From: an uncultured Rhodocyclaceae bacterium | Lineage (GTDB): Bacteria; Pseudomonadota; Gammaproteobacteria; Burkholderiales; Rhodocyclaceae | Reading direction: 5' to 3' | Length of the DNA: 64,000 bases | Assembly (NCBI GenBank): GCA_907163225.1 | Contig: OU015322.1 | Span: forward strand, 2,910,060 to 2,974,059 | Shown: piece after piece, positions 28,404-38,148 of the stretch | Numbering within the stretch: the first letter of the stretch is position 1 | Layout: every line of letters starts with the position of its first letter | Notes under the pieces: model-generated | What the model saw: the letters and a program-made list of their open reading frames with translations, nothing else | Database searches by the model: none | Told to the model about the DNA's origin: nothing | Translations under genes and position numbers: made by a program

Positions 28404-29762
28404 ATGCGACAATCCCTCACCATGTTTCGCGCAGCCATGCGTGGCCTGATCGCCCACGCCTTTCCCATCCTCGTTGCCCAGTTGTCCTCCATCGGCATGA
28501 TGGTGGTCGATACCGCCGTGCTCGGCCACGTCAGTTCGCTTGATCTGGCCGCAGTGGCGATTGGCGGCGGCATTCACGTCTCGGTCGTTTTTGCGCTGGT
28601 TGGCATTTTGCAGGCGGTCTCGCCGATCGTCGCTCATCTGCATGGTGCCGGGCGCGACCAAGAGGTGGCCGGGATACTCCAGCAAGGTTTCTGGCTGGCT
28701 TTGCTGCTGGCTGTGCCGGGTATTTTCTTTTTGACTCATCCGGGCGCCGTGCTCGGCATGGCCAATATGGATGCAGCGGTAGAGGCCAAGGTGCGGCAGT
28801 ATCTCGGGCTGCTCGCCTGGGGGCTGCCGGCATCACTGTGCTACCGCACCTTTTACGCCTTCTGCAACGCGCTCGGCAAGCCGCGCGTGCTGATGGGTAT
28901 CGGTCTTCTCAGCCTGGCCCTGCATGCCCTGCTGGCCTGGGGATTCGCCCTGCAGGGCTGGCTTGGCGAACCGCTGGGTGTCGCCGGGTGTGCCTACTCG
29001 AATATCCTGATTGGCTGGACAGCCTGCTTCAGCGGCGCCATATACCTGGCTTTCGGGCCGCTCGGCAAGCGCTATCGGCCGTTTTCCAACTGGCAATTGC
29101 CGAACTGGAAGGCGTGGCGAGAGTTGCTCCGCATCGGCGTGCCAATGGGTTTGTCCAATCTGGTCGAAATCACCTCATTTACGTTGATCGCGCTCTTCGT
29201 TGCTTCGCTGGGGGCGACGGTGGTTGCCGGGCATCGCATCGTTGCCAACCTGTCGGCCCTGATTTACATGGTGCCGTTGTCGCTGGGTATCGCCACCATG
29301 GCCGCTGTCGGTCAGGCCGTCGGGGCGCACGACGGGGCGCGGGCGAGGGTGACGATCAGGGCCGGGTTGCTGCTCTCGGGCGCCTTGTCTTCGGCTGTCG
29401 GGCTTCTGCTCTGGCTGGTGGCGGAGCCGCTGGTCGCCGCCTACACCGATGATCCGGCCGTGCGTTCGGTCGCGCTGAGCCTGGTAATCTACGTGGCGGT
29501 CTATCAGTTCTTTGATGCCCTGCAGACCATCGCCGGCCACAGTTTGCGGGCATATCGCGTGACTTTTGTCCCGATGCTGGTTCAAACTTTCTGTTTTTGG
29601 GGCGTCGGCCTGGTCGGCGGTGCCTGGCTCTGTTACCGCTGGCCCACCCCGCTTGGTGTTGCGGGTTTCTGGATGGCGGCGGTGATCAGCCTCGTGCTGG
29701 CGGCGGCCCTGCTGCTCCCCTTGCTGCGCAAGGTGGTGCGGGACACTGAGGCGCCTCTGTAA
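28404..29762 (+). CDS. MATE-family multidrug efflux protein
   Basis: About 452-aa, 12-helix MATE transporter: LIAHAFPILVAQLSSIGMMVVDTAVLGH is typical of helix 1, with IGVPMGLSNLVEITSF at the second half. It would export cationic drugs or dyes using Na+ or H+. ATG 28404 is my choice (28422 also possible). A dispersed repeat copy sits 70 bp upstream. Confidence 0.87.
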   Translation: MRQSLTMFRAAMRGLIAHAFPILVAQLSSIGMMVVDTAVLGHVSSLDLAAVAIGGGIHVSVVFALVGILQAVSPIVAHLHGAGRDQEVAGILQQGFWLALLLAVPGIFFLTHPGAVLGMANMDAAVEAKVRQYLGLLAWGLPASLCYRTFYAFCNALGKPRVLMGIGLLSLALHALLAWGFALQGWLGEPLGVAGCAYSNILIGWTACFSGAIYLAFGPLGKRYRPFSNWQLPNWKAWRELLRIGVPMGLSNLVEITSFTLIALFVASLGATVVAGHRIVANLSALIYMVPLSLGIATMAAVGQAVGAHDGARARVTIRAGLLLSGALSSAVGLLLWLVAEPLVAAYTDDPAVRSVALSLVIYVAVYQFFDALQTIAGHSLRAYRVTFVPMLVQTFCFWGVGLVGGAWLCYRWPTPLGVAGFWMAAVISLVLAAALLLPLLRKVVRDTEAPL

Positions 29763-29787
29763 TTATGAATTTCGCTCTGTAAAGTTT

Positions 29788-29816
29788 TTGAGGGGTATGT
29801 GGTAAGATTTTATGCT
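29788..29816 (+). promoter_or_regulatory. Candidate sigma-70 promoter for sucCD
   Basis: TTGAGG (29788-29793), 17-bp spacer, TATGCT (29811-29816), placing a start near 29823 and a 75-base leader before sucC. AAGGAAAG gives the ribosome site. Confidence 0.5.
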
Positions 29817-29897
29817 CAAGTCGGTATATCCGGGTGGAGTCGGGGGATCATTCGGCCTGCCCATCGCTCGCAACTTAACTAAACGCAAGGAAAGCGC

Positions 29898-31058
<1,161 letters not shown>

Positions 31059-31069
31059 GGAGCTATTGA

Positions 31070-31963
31070 ATGTCCATTTTCATCAATAAAAACACCCGCA
31101 TCATCACCCAGGGCATCACCGGCAAGACCGGCCAGTTCCATACGGAAAAGTGCCAGGAATACGCAAACGGCAAAGAGTGTTTTGTCGCAGGTGTGAACCC
31201 GAAGAAGGCCGGTGAGTCGATCTTCAACATTCCCATCTACGCCTCCGTCAAGGAAGCCGCAGCCGAAACCGGCGCCACCGTTTCCGTCATCTACGTGCCC
31301 CCCCCGGGTGCTGCTGCCGCGATCTGGGAAGCCGTTGAAGCCGACCTCGATCTGGCCATCTGCATCACCGAAGGCATTCCTGTTCGCGACATGCTGATCC
31401 TGCGCAACAAGATGAAGGAAAAGGAAGCCAAGGGCGGCAAGAAGACCCTGTTGCTCGGGCCGAACTGCCCAGGTCTGATCACCCCGGACGAAGTGAAGAT
31501 CGGCATCATGCCGGGTCACATCCACCGCAAGGGTCGTATCGGCGTGGTTTCCCGCTCCGGCACCCTGACCTACGAAGCCGTTGGCCAGCTGACCGAAATC
31601 GGTCTGGGCCAGTCGTCTGCCGTCGGTATCGGTGGTGACCCGATCAACGGTCTGAAGCACATCGACGTCATGAAGGCTTTCAACGACGATCCGGATACCG
31701 ATGCCGTCATCATGATCGGCGAAATCGGTGGTCCTGACGAAGCCGAAGCCGCCATGTGGTGCAAGGAAAACATGAAGAAGCCGATCGTTGGCTTCATCGC
31801 TGGTGTTACGGCTCCGGCCGGCAAGCGCATGGGTCACGCTGGTGCGTTGATCTCCGGCGGTGCCGATACGGCGGATGCCAAGCTTGAAATCATGGAAGCC
31901 TGCGGCTTCACCGTGACGCGTAATCCGTCCGAAATGGCCAAGCTGCTCAAGGCCCTGCTGTAA
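31070..31963 (+). CDS. sucD: Succinyl-CoA synthetase alpha subunit SucD
   Basis: 297-aa CoA-binding and phosphohistidine subunit: VICQGITGKTGQFH-like start (IITQGITGKTGQFHTEKC), GPNCPGLITP, SRSGTLTYEA and active-site His in KRMGHAGALISGG. Ends the operon ahead of a terminator. Confidence 0.97.
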   Translation: MSIFINKNTRIITQGITGKTGQFHTEKCQEYANGKECFVAGVNPKKAGESIFNIPIYASVKEAAAETGATVSVIYVPPPGAAAAIWEAVEADLDLAICITEGIPVRDMLILRNKMKEKEAKGGKKTLLLGPNCPGLITPDEVKIGIMPGHIHRKGRIGVVSRSGTLTYEAVGQLTEIGLGQSSAVGIGGDPINGLKHIDVMKAFNDDPDTDAVIMIGEIGGPDEAEAAMWCKENMKKPIVGFIAGVTAPAGKRMGHAGALISGGADTADAKLEIMEACGFTVTRNPSEMAKLLKALL

Positions 31964-31988
31964 AATTTGAGCTTAGCTCAGTGATATA

Positions 31989-32014
31989 GGCGGGCCATCT
32001 GGCCCGCCTTTTTT
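31989..32014 (+). terminator. Rho-independent terminator after sucCD
   Basis: Perfect 8-bp stem GGCGGGCC / GGCCCGCC with ATCT loop followed by a T run. Confidence 0.92.
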
Positions 32015-32066
32015 ATTGCTTGTCTGCCAACACGGCTGGCATCAGATCTCGATCAGGGAGTAATTC

Positions 32067-33020
32067 ATGGCCTTGTTTCTTTCGGAAAATGACGTAAAAA
32101 ACCTGTTGACCGTAGAAATGGCGCTCGAAGCGGTTGAGTCGGCGCATCGTGATCTCGCCCTGGGCTTGGCAATCGATACACCGCGCGCGCGCAGCCGCTT
32201 GCCGCAAACCGTGTTGCATATCCTGCAGGGGGCGCTACCGGCTCAAGGTGTCATCGGTTACAAGGCCTACACAAGCAACAAGAGCGGCAACCGTTTTCTG
32301 GTTCATTTGTTCGATGCCGCCACGGGCCAGCTCAAGGCAGTTATTGAAGCGGATTTCCTCGGCATGATGCGGACCGGCGCAGCGAGCGGTGTCGCCGTTC
32401 GCTGGCTGGCCCGCCCGGATTCACGGGTGGCAGGGGTGTTCGGCGCCGGCTGGCAAGCTGAGGGGCACGTCCGGGCGATCTGTGCTGCCTTGCCGCTTGA
32501 TCGCGTCAAGGTATTCAGCCGCAAGGCCGACAAGCTGGCGGCATTTTGTCAGCGGCTAAGCGACGTGACTGGCGTTGCTGTTGTGCCGGCAGAAAGCGCC
32601 GAAGAAACGGTGCGCGGCAGTGATCTCGTCGGTACCGTCACAACCGCCGCGCTTCCCTTGTTCGACGCCAGTTGGCTTGAGCCGGGCGTTCATATCAACG
32701 CGGCAGGTTCCAATTCACTGATCCGGCAAGAGTTGTCGGAGTCTGCCATCCGGCGCTGCGATCTGGTCACCGTTGACGCCGTGCCGACGGCATTGGCTGA
32801 GGCGGGAGACCTGCTGCCGCTGATTGAGAAAGGGCGCCTCCACGCGCGCCAGCTCATTGAGCTTGGCGAGATCATTGTCGGACGCCATGCCGGGCGGGCT
32901 GCGGCCGGACAAATTACCTTGTTTGAGTCACAGGGAATGGCCATTCAGGATCTCGCCGTCGCGTTGCGGGTTCTGGCCGCAGCAGAGTCACTTGGGGCCG
33001 GTGTTGACATGCCCATGTAA
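32067..33020 (+). CDS. Ornithine cyclodeaminase / mu-crystallin family protein
   Basis: 317-aa NAD(P)-binding protein: YKAYTSNKSGNRFLVHLFD, ADFLGMMRTGAASGVAVRWLA and the nucleotide-binding GVFGAGWQAEGHVRAI. Family includes ornithine cyclodeaminase, alanine dehydrogenase and imine reductases; which reaction it does cannot be read. Stands alone between the suc terminator and the phosphatase. Confidence 0.85.
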   Translation: MALFLSENDVKNLLTVEMALEAVESAHRDLALGLAIDTPRARSRLPQTVLHILQGALPAQGVIGYKAYTSNKSGNRFLVHLFDAATGQLKAVIEADFLGMMRTGAASGVAVRWLARPDSRVAGVFGAGWQAEGHVRAICAALPLDRVKVFSRKADKLAAFCQRLSDVTGVAVVPAESAEETVRGSDLVGTVTTAALPLFDASWLEPGVHINAAGSNSLIRQELSESAIRRCDLVTVDAVPTALAEAGDLLPLIEKGRLHARQLIELGEIIVGRHAGRAAAGQITLFESQGMAIQDLAVALRVLAAAESLGAGVDMPM

Positions 33021-33224
33021 TGCGTTTGACCAGATTGCGGCAACAGGTAAGAATGGCAGGGTTTTGTGTCGCCAAACCCCTTGGGGTGAGGTCTTCGGCG
33101 GAGAGCTAGTGGTCGGGTCTGTATTTGGAAAAACGGGTGTTTTTGTCGGAGGAATTGTTCCTCTGAAGGTTGCACACGCCCAAAAAGTGACTGACCCGTC
33201 ATTTTGCGATGCGGTGGTTGCGGA

Positions 33225-34046
33225 ATGATGCTGAACAACGCGCTCGAAATGGTGGCGCGCACCGATCCCGGCATGATTCGTTCACATAACGAAGACGCGG
33301 TCTTTGCCGATGCAGGCCTCGGCGTTTCGATTCTGGCCGACGGCATGGGGGGTTACAACGCGGGTGAGGTGGCCAGCGGTATGGCAACCATGCGCTTGAC
33401 CGAGGATATTGCGCGCGTCATCGTTTCGGAAGGAGAGCGCAGGAGATGCCTGAGCGATCCATTGGCGGTCGAACAACATATTCTCAATGAAGTCGCCGCA
33501 GCCAACGCAGCCATCTTCAACGCAGCCCAGAGTTGCCCGCAATACGCCGGCATGGGGACGACGCTGGTATTGGCGTGGTTTTACGACAATCGGGTGAGTG
33601 TCGCCCACGTTGGTGATTCGCGCTTGTATCGCTTGCGCGGCAAACATTTCGAGCAACTGACGCGCGATCATTCCCTCTTACAGGAACAGCTTGATAATGG
33701 CATCATTACAGCCGAACAGGCTCGTCATGCTGAAAACAGAAATCTGGTAACACGAGCCCTTGGGGTTGATCCCGAGGTGGAGGTGGAAATCAACGATTTT
33801 GACATCCGTCCAGGGGATATCCTTTTGCTCTGCTCGGATGGGCTGAACGACATGGTCGACGATGACGAAATCGGACTGGCGCTCAAGACGCTGGGCGGGA
33901 ATTTGCCGTTGGCAGCAGAGCATCTGGTGCACATGGCCAATGACAATGGCGGGCGGGACAATGTGTCGGTCATATTGGTAAAGGTGTTGGGCGACTACGC
34001 AGCGCCCAGAGGTTGGTGGCAACGGCTGCTGGCCCGGTTGAAGTGA
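33225..34046 (+). CDS. PP2C-type serine/threonine protein phosphatase
   Basis: About 273-aa PPM phosphatase with complete metal motifs: RSHNEDAVFAD, ILADGMGGYNAGEVASG, MGTTLVLAW, HVGDSRLYRLRG, LLCSDGLNDMVDDDEI and GGRDNVSVILVKV. It would remove phosphate from Ser/Thr of target proteins. Start at one of two adjacent ATGs (33225, 33228). It is 15 bp ahead of an FHA gene, an expected partner that binds phospho-Thr. No Ser/Thr kinase lies in the window. Confidence 0.9.
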   Translation: MMLNNALEMVARTDPGMIRSHNEDAVFADAGLGVSILADGMGGYNAGEVASGMATMRLTEDIARVIVSEGERRRCLSDPLAVEQHILNEVAAANAAIFNAAQSCPQYAGMGTTLVLAWFYDNRVSVAHVGDSRLYRLRGKHFEQLTRDHSLLQEQLDNGIITAEQARHAENRNLVTRALGVDPEVEVEINDFDIRPGDILLLCSDGLNDMVDDDEIGLALKTLGGNLPLAAEHLVHMANDNGGRDNVSVILVKVLGDYAAPRGWWQRLLARLK

Positions 34047-34061
34047 GATGAGGTAGGCAAG

Positions 34062-34766
34062 ATGGCAAAATTGATCCTTTCGATGGACGGTCTGGTGCTC
34101 AAGGAAATTCCGCTTGGCCAGGAACGTCTAAGCATCGGGCGCAAGCCGCAGAACGACATCCAGATCGATAACCTGGCCATTTCCGGCGAGCATGCCGTCG
34201 TCGTCACCATCCTCGCTGATTCCTTTCTTGAAGACCTGAACAGCACCAACGGCACGCTGGTTAACGGTCAGCCGATCAAAAAGCACTTTCTGCGTAACAA
34301 TGACATCATCGAATTGGGCAAGTACAAGCTCAAGTACATGGCCGATCTGCAGGCCGGCGCCGCGGCCAGTGATTTTGAGAAAAATGCGGCCATTCGCTCG
34401 GGGTCGATTCGCCTGCCGTCGGAAATGCAGCTGGCCCCAACCGAAAACCTGAGTCGCTCCAGCATCGGCATGGCCTCCCAGCCCAAGCCGGCGATACCTG
34501 GAACTGCCGCAGCGATTCAACTGCTCAACGGTCCCAATGCAGGCAAGGAACTGGAGCTGACCAAAACGCTGACCACGCTCGGCAAGCCTGGCTTGCAGGT
34601 AGCGGTGATCGCCAAGCGGCCGCATGGCTATTTCATCAAGCATGTTGAAGGGAATCAGTTTCCCGTCGTCAATGGCAAGGCACTTGATGCGCAGGCGGTG
34701 CCCCTGTGTGACCACGATGTCATCGAGATTGCCGGCATCAAGATGGAATTTTTCCTCAAGGCTTGA
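34062..34766 (+). CDS. FHA-domain protein with a second, degenerate FHA-like half
   Basis: 234-aa protein. The N-terminal FHA domain has LSIGRKPQNDIQIDN, SGEHAVV and LNSTNGTLVNG, the phospho-Thr binding set. After a linker, residues about 145-234 show a second FHA-like fold (LNGPNAGKELELTKTLTTLGK; PVVNGKAL; HDVIEIAGIKMEFF) in which the conserved Arg/Ser/His are lost. Likely reads the phosphorylation state controlled by the adjacent phosphatase. Confidence 0.87.
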   Translation: MAKLILSMDGLVLKEIPLGQERLSIGRKPQNDIQIDNLAISGEHAVVVTILADSFLEDLNSTNGTLVNGQPIKKHFLRNNDIIELGKYKLKYMADLQAGAAASDFEKNAAIRSGSIRLPSEMQLAPTENLSRSSIGMASQPKPAIPGTAAAIQLLNGPNAGKELELTKTLTTLGKPGLQVAVIAKRPHGYFIKHVEGNQFPVVNGKALDAQAVPLCDHDVIEIAGIKMEFFLKA

Positions 34767-34886
34767 TCTCGCCTGCTTTTTGCGCCGCCGATTGAGCCGG
34801 ATGCAAATCCGGGCGTTACAATCCCTATCGGCCAGCACCCGGGTGATCCGTAGCGCGGCCTAACTTTTCGGGCAGGCCTAACAAGC

Positions 34887-35654
34887 ATGAAGCTTCGCGT
34901 ACTCGGCTGCAGTGGCGGCATTGGCGGCAGGCACCAACGAACCACGTCCTTCCTGGTTGACCATGACATCCTGATCGACGCCGGTACCGGCGTTGGCGAG
35001 CTGTCCATTGCGGAATTGTCAGGGATCGACCATGTCTTCCTGACGCATTGTCATCTCGATCACATTGCTGCCTTGCCGATGATGATCGATACCGTCGCCG
35101 ACCGTCGCAGCAAGCCACTGACGGTTTACGGTACTGAAGCGGTGCTCGACAGCCTGCGCAAGCATATTTTCAACTGGGCGATCTGGCCCGATTTTTCGAC
35201 CGTTCCCTCGGTAGAGCGCGCCTTTATGCGCTATCAACGTATCGAGCTTGGCGAGCCGGTCACCCTGGCCGGGCGGCGCATAACGGCGTTGCCAGTTGAC
35301 CACACAGTGCCAGCCGTTGGCTATTGCCTCGACTCCGGTGCGGCCAGCCTCGCTTTCTCCGGTGATACTGGCCCCTGCGATGCCTTCTGGCAGGCGCTTA
35401 ACGACATATCTAACCTGCGCCATCTGATTGTCGAATGCGCCTTCCCCAATCGTGAGCGGCGTCTGGCCGAGCTCTCCAAACATTTTTGGCCCGACATGCT
35501 GGCCTCCCAGCTAAAAAAACTGCAGCGCCCGTGCACCATTCACATCACGCACCTGAAGCCCGGCCAGATCGAGGCCACCATGGAAGAAATCAGCCGCTGT
35601 CTCGCTGAGTTCTCGCCAAACATGCTCCAGAACAATCAGATTTTCGAGTTCTGA
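34887..35654 (+). CDS. Metallo-beta-lactamase fold hydrolase, class II cyclic-nucleotide phosphodiesterase-like
   Basis: 255-aa MBL protein. The metal motif is FLTHCHLDHIAALP; further ligands lie in PVDHTVPAVGYCL, AFSGDTGPCDAFW and CTIHITHLKPGQ. N-terminus MKLRVLGCSGGIGG matches class II 3',5'-cAMP phosphodiesterases (CpdP/PDE1 type) and related arylsulfatase-like enzymes. It follows the FHA gene by 120 bp. Cyclic-nucleotide breakdown is plausible but unproven. Confidence 0.77.
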   Translation: MKLRVLGCSGGIGGRHQRTTSFLVDHDILIDAGTGVGELSIAELSGIDHVFLTHCHLDHIAALPMMIDTVADRRSKPLTVYGTEAVLDSLRKHIFNWAIWPDFSTVPSVERAFMRYQRIELGEPVTLAGRRITALPVDHTVPAVGYCLDSGAASLAFSGDTGPCDAFWQALNDISNLRHLIVECAFPNRERRLAELSKHFWPDMLASQLKKLQRPCTIHITHLKPGQIEATMEEISRCLAEFSPNMLQNNQIFEF

Positions 35655-36052
35655 AGGGGCTGGCCGGCGCCGCCAGCACGCGGAGTAGGCCGTTGCAATT
35701 TTCCTCGGAAGCAAGGCGGCTCTTGATCTCCTCACACTCCCTCACTCGGGCGATTTTTGCGGGGCGAACAATTGCAAACGGGTCTGGCTGCTCTGGTCGA
35801 TGCCGAATTTTCCTCGTGTTTTGCCATGCCTGCCGCATTGCGTCCACCCGGCGTGACGCAAATTGTCACCTTGGCCAGGCAGTTTTACGCCTACGGTTTT
35901 TTACTATCGTGCACAAAAGTCGCCAAAGCCATGAATGGCAAAGGATTTGTCGTTTTCATGGCACGCTGTGGCAGTGCTTCTCAAAACCTGGCACGGAAAC
36001 TGTTATAGGTAACTCAGCGGCTTTCCCGCCTTGTCACTAAAAGGAGATTCAA
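35655..36052 (+). promoter_or_regulatory. pilA upstream region with candidate sigma-54 promoter
   Basis: 398 bp without a credible gene. At 35989-36004 TGGCACG is followed, after four bases, by CTGT in place of the consensus TTGC: a perfect -24 element and a poor -12 element, giving a leader of about 40 bases before pilA. A second TGGCACG at 35959 lacks a correctly spaced -12. Sigma-54/PilR control is known for pilins in other proteobacteria. A short frame at 35757-36008 has no family resemblance. Confidence 0.45.
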
Positions 36053-36550
36053 ATGAAAAAGATTCAGCAAGGTTTCACCCTGATCGAACTGATGATCGTT
36101 GTTGCAATTATTGGTATTTTGGCTGCTGTTGCGTTGCCGGCTTATCAGAACTACACCCTTAAGGCTCGCTATTCCCAGATGCCGACCTCCTTTGCTGCTT
36201 ACAAGACTGCCTTGGAGCTGTGTTCGTCGGGAGCCAATCCGAACGCTAACTGTGTCGCTGCTAACGGTACCGATTTCTCTGCTATTGCAGTGGCAGCTGG
36301 TGTTCCGGACGCGGCGGCGATTGTTGCTGGTCTCCCAGGCATTATGACGGATGCTGGTGTCTTTGACGGTGCTGGTGTGGTTGTCGGTGTAGCAGCTAAT
36401 GCGGTGACGGTAACCATGACTCCGAACGCCATCAACGGTGTTACCGTTGCGGACACTTATATCCAGACGGGAACTCGTGCAGCGGATGGCAGCGTTCGCT
36501 GGGTATTGTCCGGAGGTTGTACGACCCGTGCTAGCGGCCGTATCTGCTAA
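36053..36550 (+). CDS. pilA: Type IV major pilin-like protein (PilA)
   Basis: 165-aa prepilin. Short leader MKKIQQG is cut before Phe in [26 protein letters not shown]-type helix (Glu at mature position 5). Four Cys: in [16 protein letters not shown] and the C-terminal pair GGCTTR...RIC, enough for two disulfides. AAGGAG precedes the ATG. A terminator follows closely, so it is monocistronic. Confidence 0.92.
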   Translation: MKKIQQGFTLIELMIVVAIIGILAAVALPAYQNYTLKARYSQMPTSFAAYKTALELCSSGANPNANCVAANGTDFSAIAVAAGVPDAAAIVAGLPGIMTDAGVFDGAGVVVGVAANAVTVTMTPNAINGVTVADTYIQTGTRAADGSVRWVLSGGCTTRASGRIC

Positions 36551-36583
36551 AAATAATTGGGGTTAGACCCTATTTAAAAGAAG

Positions 36584-36606
36584 CCGGGGCCGATGCCCCG
36601 GTTTTT
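36584..36606 (+). terminator. Rho-independent terminator after pilA
   Basis: Stem CCGGGGC / GCCCCGG with CGAT loop followed by TTTTT, 33 bp after the pilA stop. Confidence 0.9.
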
Positions 36607-36634
36607 CTTTGTGTGTTCCAGGAATCCGATTGCT

Positions 36635-36662
36635 ACGGTCAACCGGGAAAAATCACCAAAAT
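36635..36662 (+). repeat. Dispersed CGGTCAACC repeat downstream of pilA
   Basis: ACGGTCAACCGGGAAAAATC, then CCAAAATC. Lies between the pilA terminator and CHAD copy 3. Confidence 0.75.
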
Positions 36663-36738
36663 CAAAGGTTTTTAAAATTGACAGCCCCGGCAATGCTGCT
36701 ATCCGGGAGTCCTGTTTTTCCTCGGTTGAGCCTCAGTT

Positions 36739-36850
36739 TCACGGGGCAGTTTGCGCCAGCCAGGTTTGCAGCACCTCCGGCGCTTTACAAATCAGCAGTG
36801 CGTGCAGTCCGCTGCCCCCCGCCATGAACCAGCTTGGCGGGGTGTCCGTC
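36739..36850 (-). pseudogene. Degenerate copy of the 3' end of the CYTH-CHAD gene (copy 3)
   Basis: About 112 bp matching the last 35-40 codons of the intact gene at 39371. The ending EVLQTWLAQTAP is nearly kept (APEVLQTWLAQTAP) and DGHPA..VHG upstream is recognisable, but small indels shift the frame and create a stop. It lies just after the RES toxin gene, on the same strand. Positions 36607-36738 hold a dispersed repeat copy and nothing else recognisable. Confidence 0.8.
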
Positions 36851-36883
36851 GACTGTGCGTTTGTCGCGCTGTTATTCGCCGGG

Positions 36884-37354
36884 CTAACTTGGGCCAGACA
36901 GCCGTGCAAACAGACGCTTATCCCATACGACTTTTTCAGCAGTTGAAAAAGTCAATCGCGCTGCACCCGGGTGGGCTGGATTTACCAGGGCATTCCATTC
37001 CAATTTGGCGACGACTGAGGGTACCAGCAAGATTGTGCTCCTTGCCTCACTCAGCCAAAGATCGCCAAAGTTTCTCGCTGATGAGTTGTTTTCGGCGTCC
37101 CAGCCATGGGGGAGTGCATTCTGGTCAAGGCGTTCGACTGTTACCCCTTCAGGCACTTCGGCGATCACGTATCTATGCGTCATCGGGATGCGACCAATAT
37201 TGGCATGCGCCAATATTTCAAGCATGGCGCAAGCGTAGCTCAGCGAGCCATAAATCACCGGACGACCAGGGCTGTTCCATCTCCCGCCAATTAAAGCTGC
37301 GCCAGTGCCATCCCAGAGCGGGTGCCGTTCGTCGCCAATCCGGTATATCCGCAT
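36884..37354 (-). CDS. RES-domain toxin (NAD-degrading family)
   Basis: 156-aa RES protein: MRIYRIGDERHPLWDGTGAAL, GGRWNSPGRPVIYGSLSYACAMLEILAH (Arg, Tyr of the active site) and the later SEARSTILLVPSVV, NALVNPAHP. RES toxins of RES-Xre modules break down NAD+ in known cases. ATG at 37354 overlaps the stop of the upstream antitoxin gene (ATGA), the classic order antitoxin then toxin. Lower GC-bias codons and flanking gene fragments suggest transfer. Confidence 0.9.
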   Translation of the reverse strand: MRIYRIGDERHPLWDGTGAALIGGRWNSPGRPVIYGSLSYACAMLEILAHANIGRIPMTHRYVIAEVPEGVTVERLDQNALPHGWDAENNSSARNFGDLWLSEARSTILLVPSVVAKLEWNALVNPAHPGAARLTFSTAEKVVWDKRLFARLSGPS

Positions 37355-37782
37355 CAAGCAGCGATGCCGTAATACAAACGCCAAAGTAGTTCTTCGACGC
37401 GACGCGCACCAAGTTCCGTCATCGAAACATCCAGCGGGTTACGGCCCTGCAGCATTGAGTGCGGCATGGTCAAAAATGATCTGGCGTCTTCTTCTGAATG
37501 CCAAACATAGGCCGCTGTGGCAAAGATGCGGGCAAGGCGTTCGGCCCGTTCTGACTCTTCCGCAGATAAACTTGTCCGGCGTCGCTTGTAGGTGGCTTCC
37601 GGGATGATGCGATACAGCAGTTGCTTCCTGTCTTCAGCGCTTGCGTAGATATGGTCAATGCTGGATTTCAGGGCGCCCTTGGGAAGGCCTTTCGAAACCA
37701 TTTCGTCAAGCTCGGCGAAGGAGCGTGGCATTGGCTCAAGCGCCATTACCGAAGCTATTTTTTCCGGGGTTACTAGTACCAT
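37354..37782 (-). CDS. Xre/MbcA/ParS-type antitoxin of the RES module
   Basis: 142-aa antitoxin. The C-terminal toxin-binding half reads AERLARIFATAAYVWHSEEDARSFLTMPH and GRNPLDVSMTELGARRVEELLWRLYYG, the Xre-MbcA-ParS pattern (also called DUF2384). The N-terminal half (LPKGALKSSIDHI; YRIIPEATYKRRR) carries the Xre-like part. Start at ATG 37782, eight bases after GGAG. Two TGATA/TATCA palindromes lie just upstream. Confidence 0.87.
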   Translation of the reverse strand: MVLVTPEKIASVMALEPMPRSFAELDEMVSKGLPKGALKSSIDHIYASAEDRKQLLYRIIPEATYKRRRTSLSAEESERAERLARIFATAAYVWHSEEDARSFLTMPHSMLQGRNPLDVSMTELGARRVEELLWRLYYGIAA

Positions 37783-37798
37783 AGCCAAGACTCCATTG

Positions 37799-37844
37799 GT
37801 ATCAATTGATACTTTGATTGTATGTCGTGTGATACCGGTTATCA
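37799..37844. promoter_or_regulatory. Candidate operator of the RES-Xre module (two palindromes)
   Basis: A perfect 14-bp palindrome GTATCAATTGATAC (37799-37812) and an imperfect one TGATACCGGTTATCA (37830-37844) share TGATA/TATCA half-sites and lie 16-62 bp upstream of the antitoxin start. This suits autoregulation by the Xre antitoxin; inferred, not shown. Confidence 0.6.
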
Positions 37845-37889
37845 AGTCAAGAAAAATTAAAATCTGCGCGAAGAATTGGGGCCGAATCC

Positions 37890-38140
37890 CTATTCCTGAT
37901 CCTCGATTTGCTTTCGCAGCATCAGAAAACGGCTGATAAACCGATACTCTTCCTGGCGCATCAAGGTATGGATCGATCCATCTGGATGTCCATGTAGTCG
38001 CGGACGGTGCGGTTGCGTATGCCGATCAGCACATTCCAGGTAGGGAGGCCGGCGTTGTCCAGCAGGCCGATGCGGGCTCGCGCTGAAAATGCATCGGACA
38101 ACAGGGGGGACAAGACCACGGTTTGTCGGCTTCATCTCCA
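37890..38140 (-). pseudogene. Possible remnant of a HEPN-like gene
   Basis: No intact gene fits. In one frame I read SARARIGLLDNAGLPTW and NVLIGIRNRTVRDYMDIQ, then a shift to LMRQEEYRFISRFLMLRKQ ending at a stop at 37890. The RN-x3-RDY segment recalls the RN-x3-H-x-Y of HEPN toxins, with Arg replacing His. The homology is weak and the call is tentative. Confidence 0.3.
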
Positions 38141-38148
38141 CAAAAACG

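Noticed and set aside
35590-36008. Small frames on both strands upstream of pilA
   Set aside because: No family likeness and no ribosome sites; the stretch is better explained as a regulatory region.
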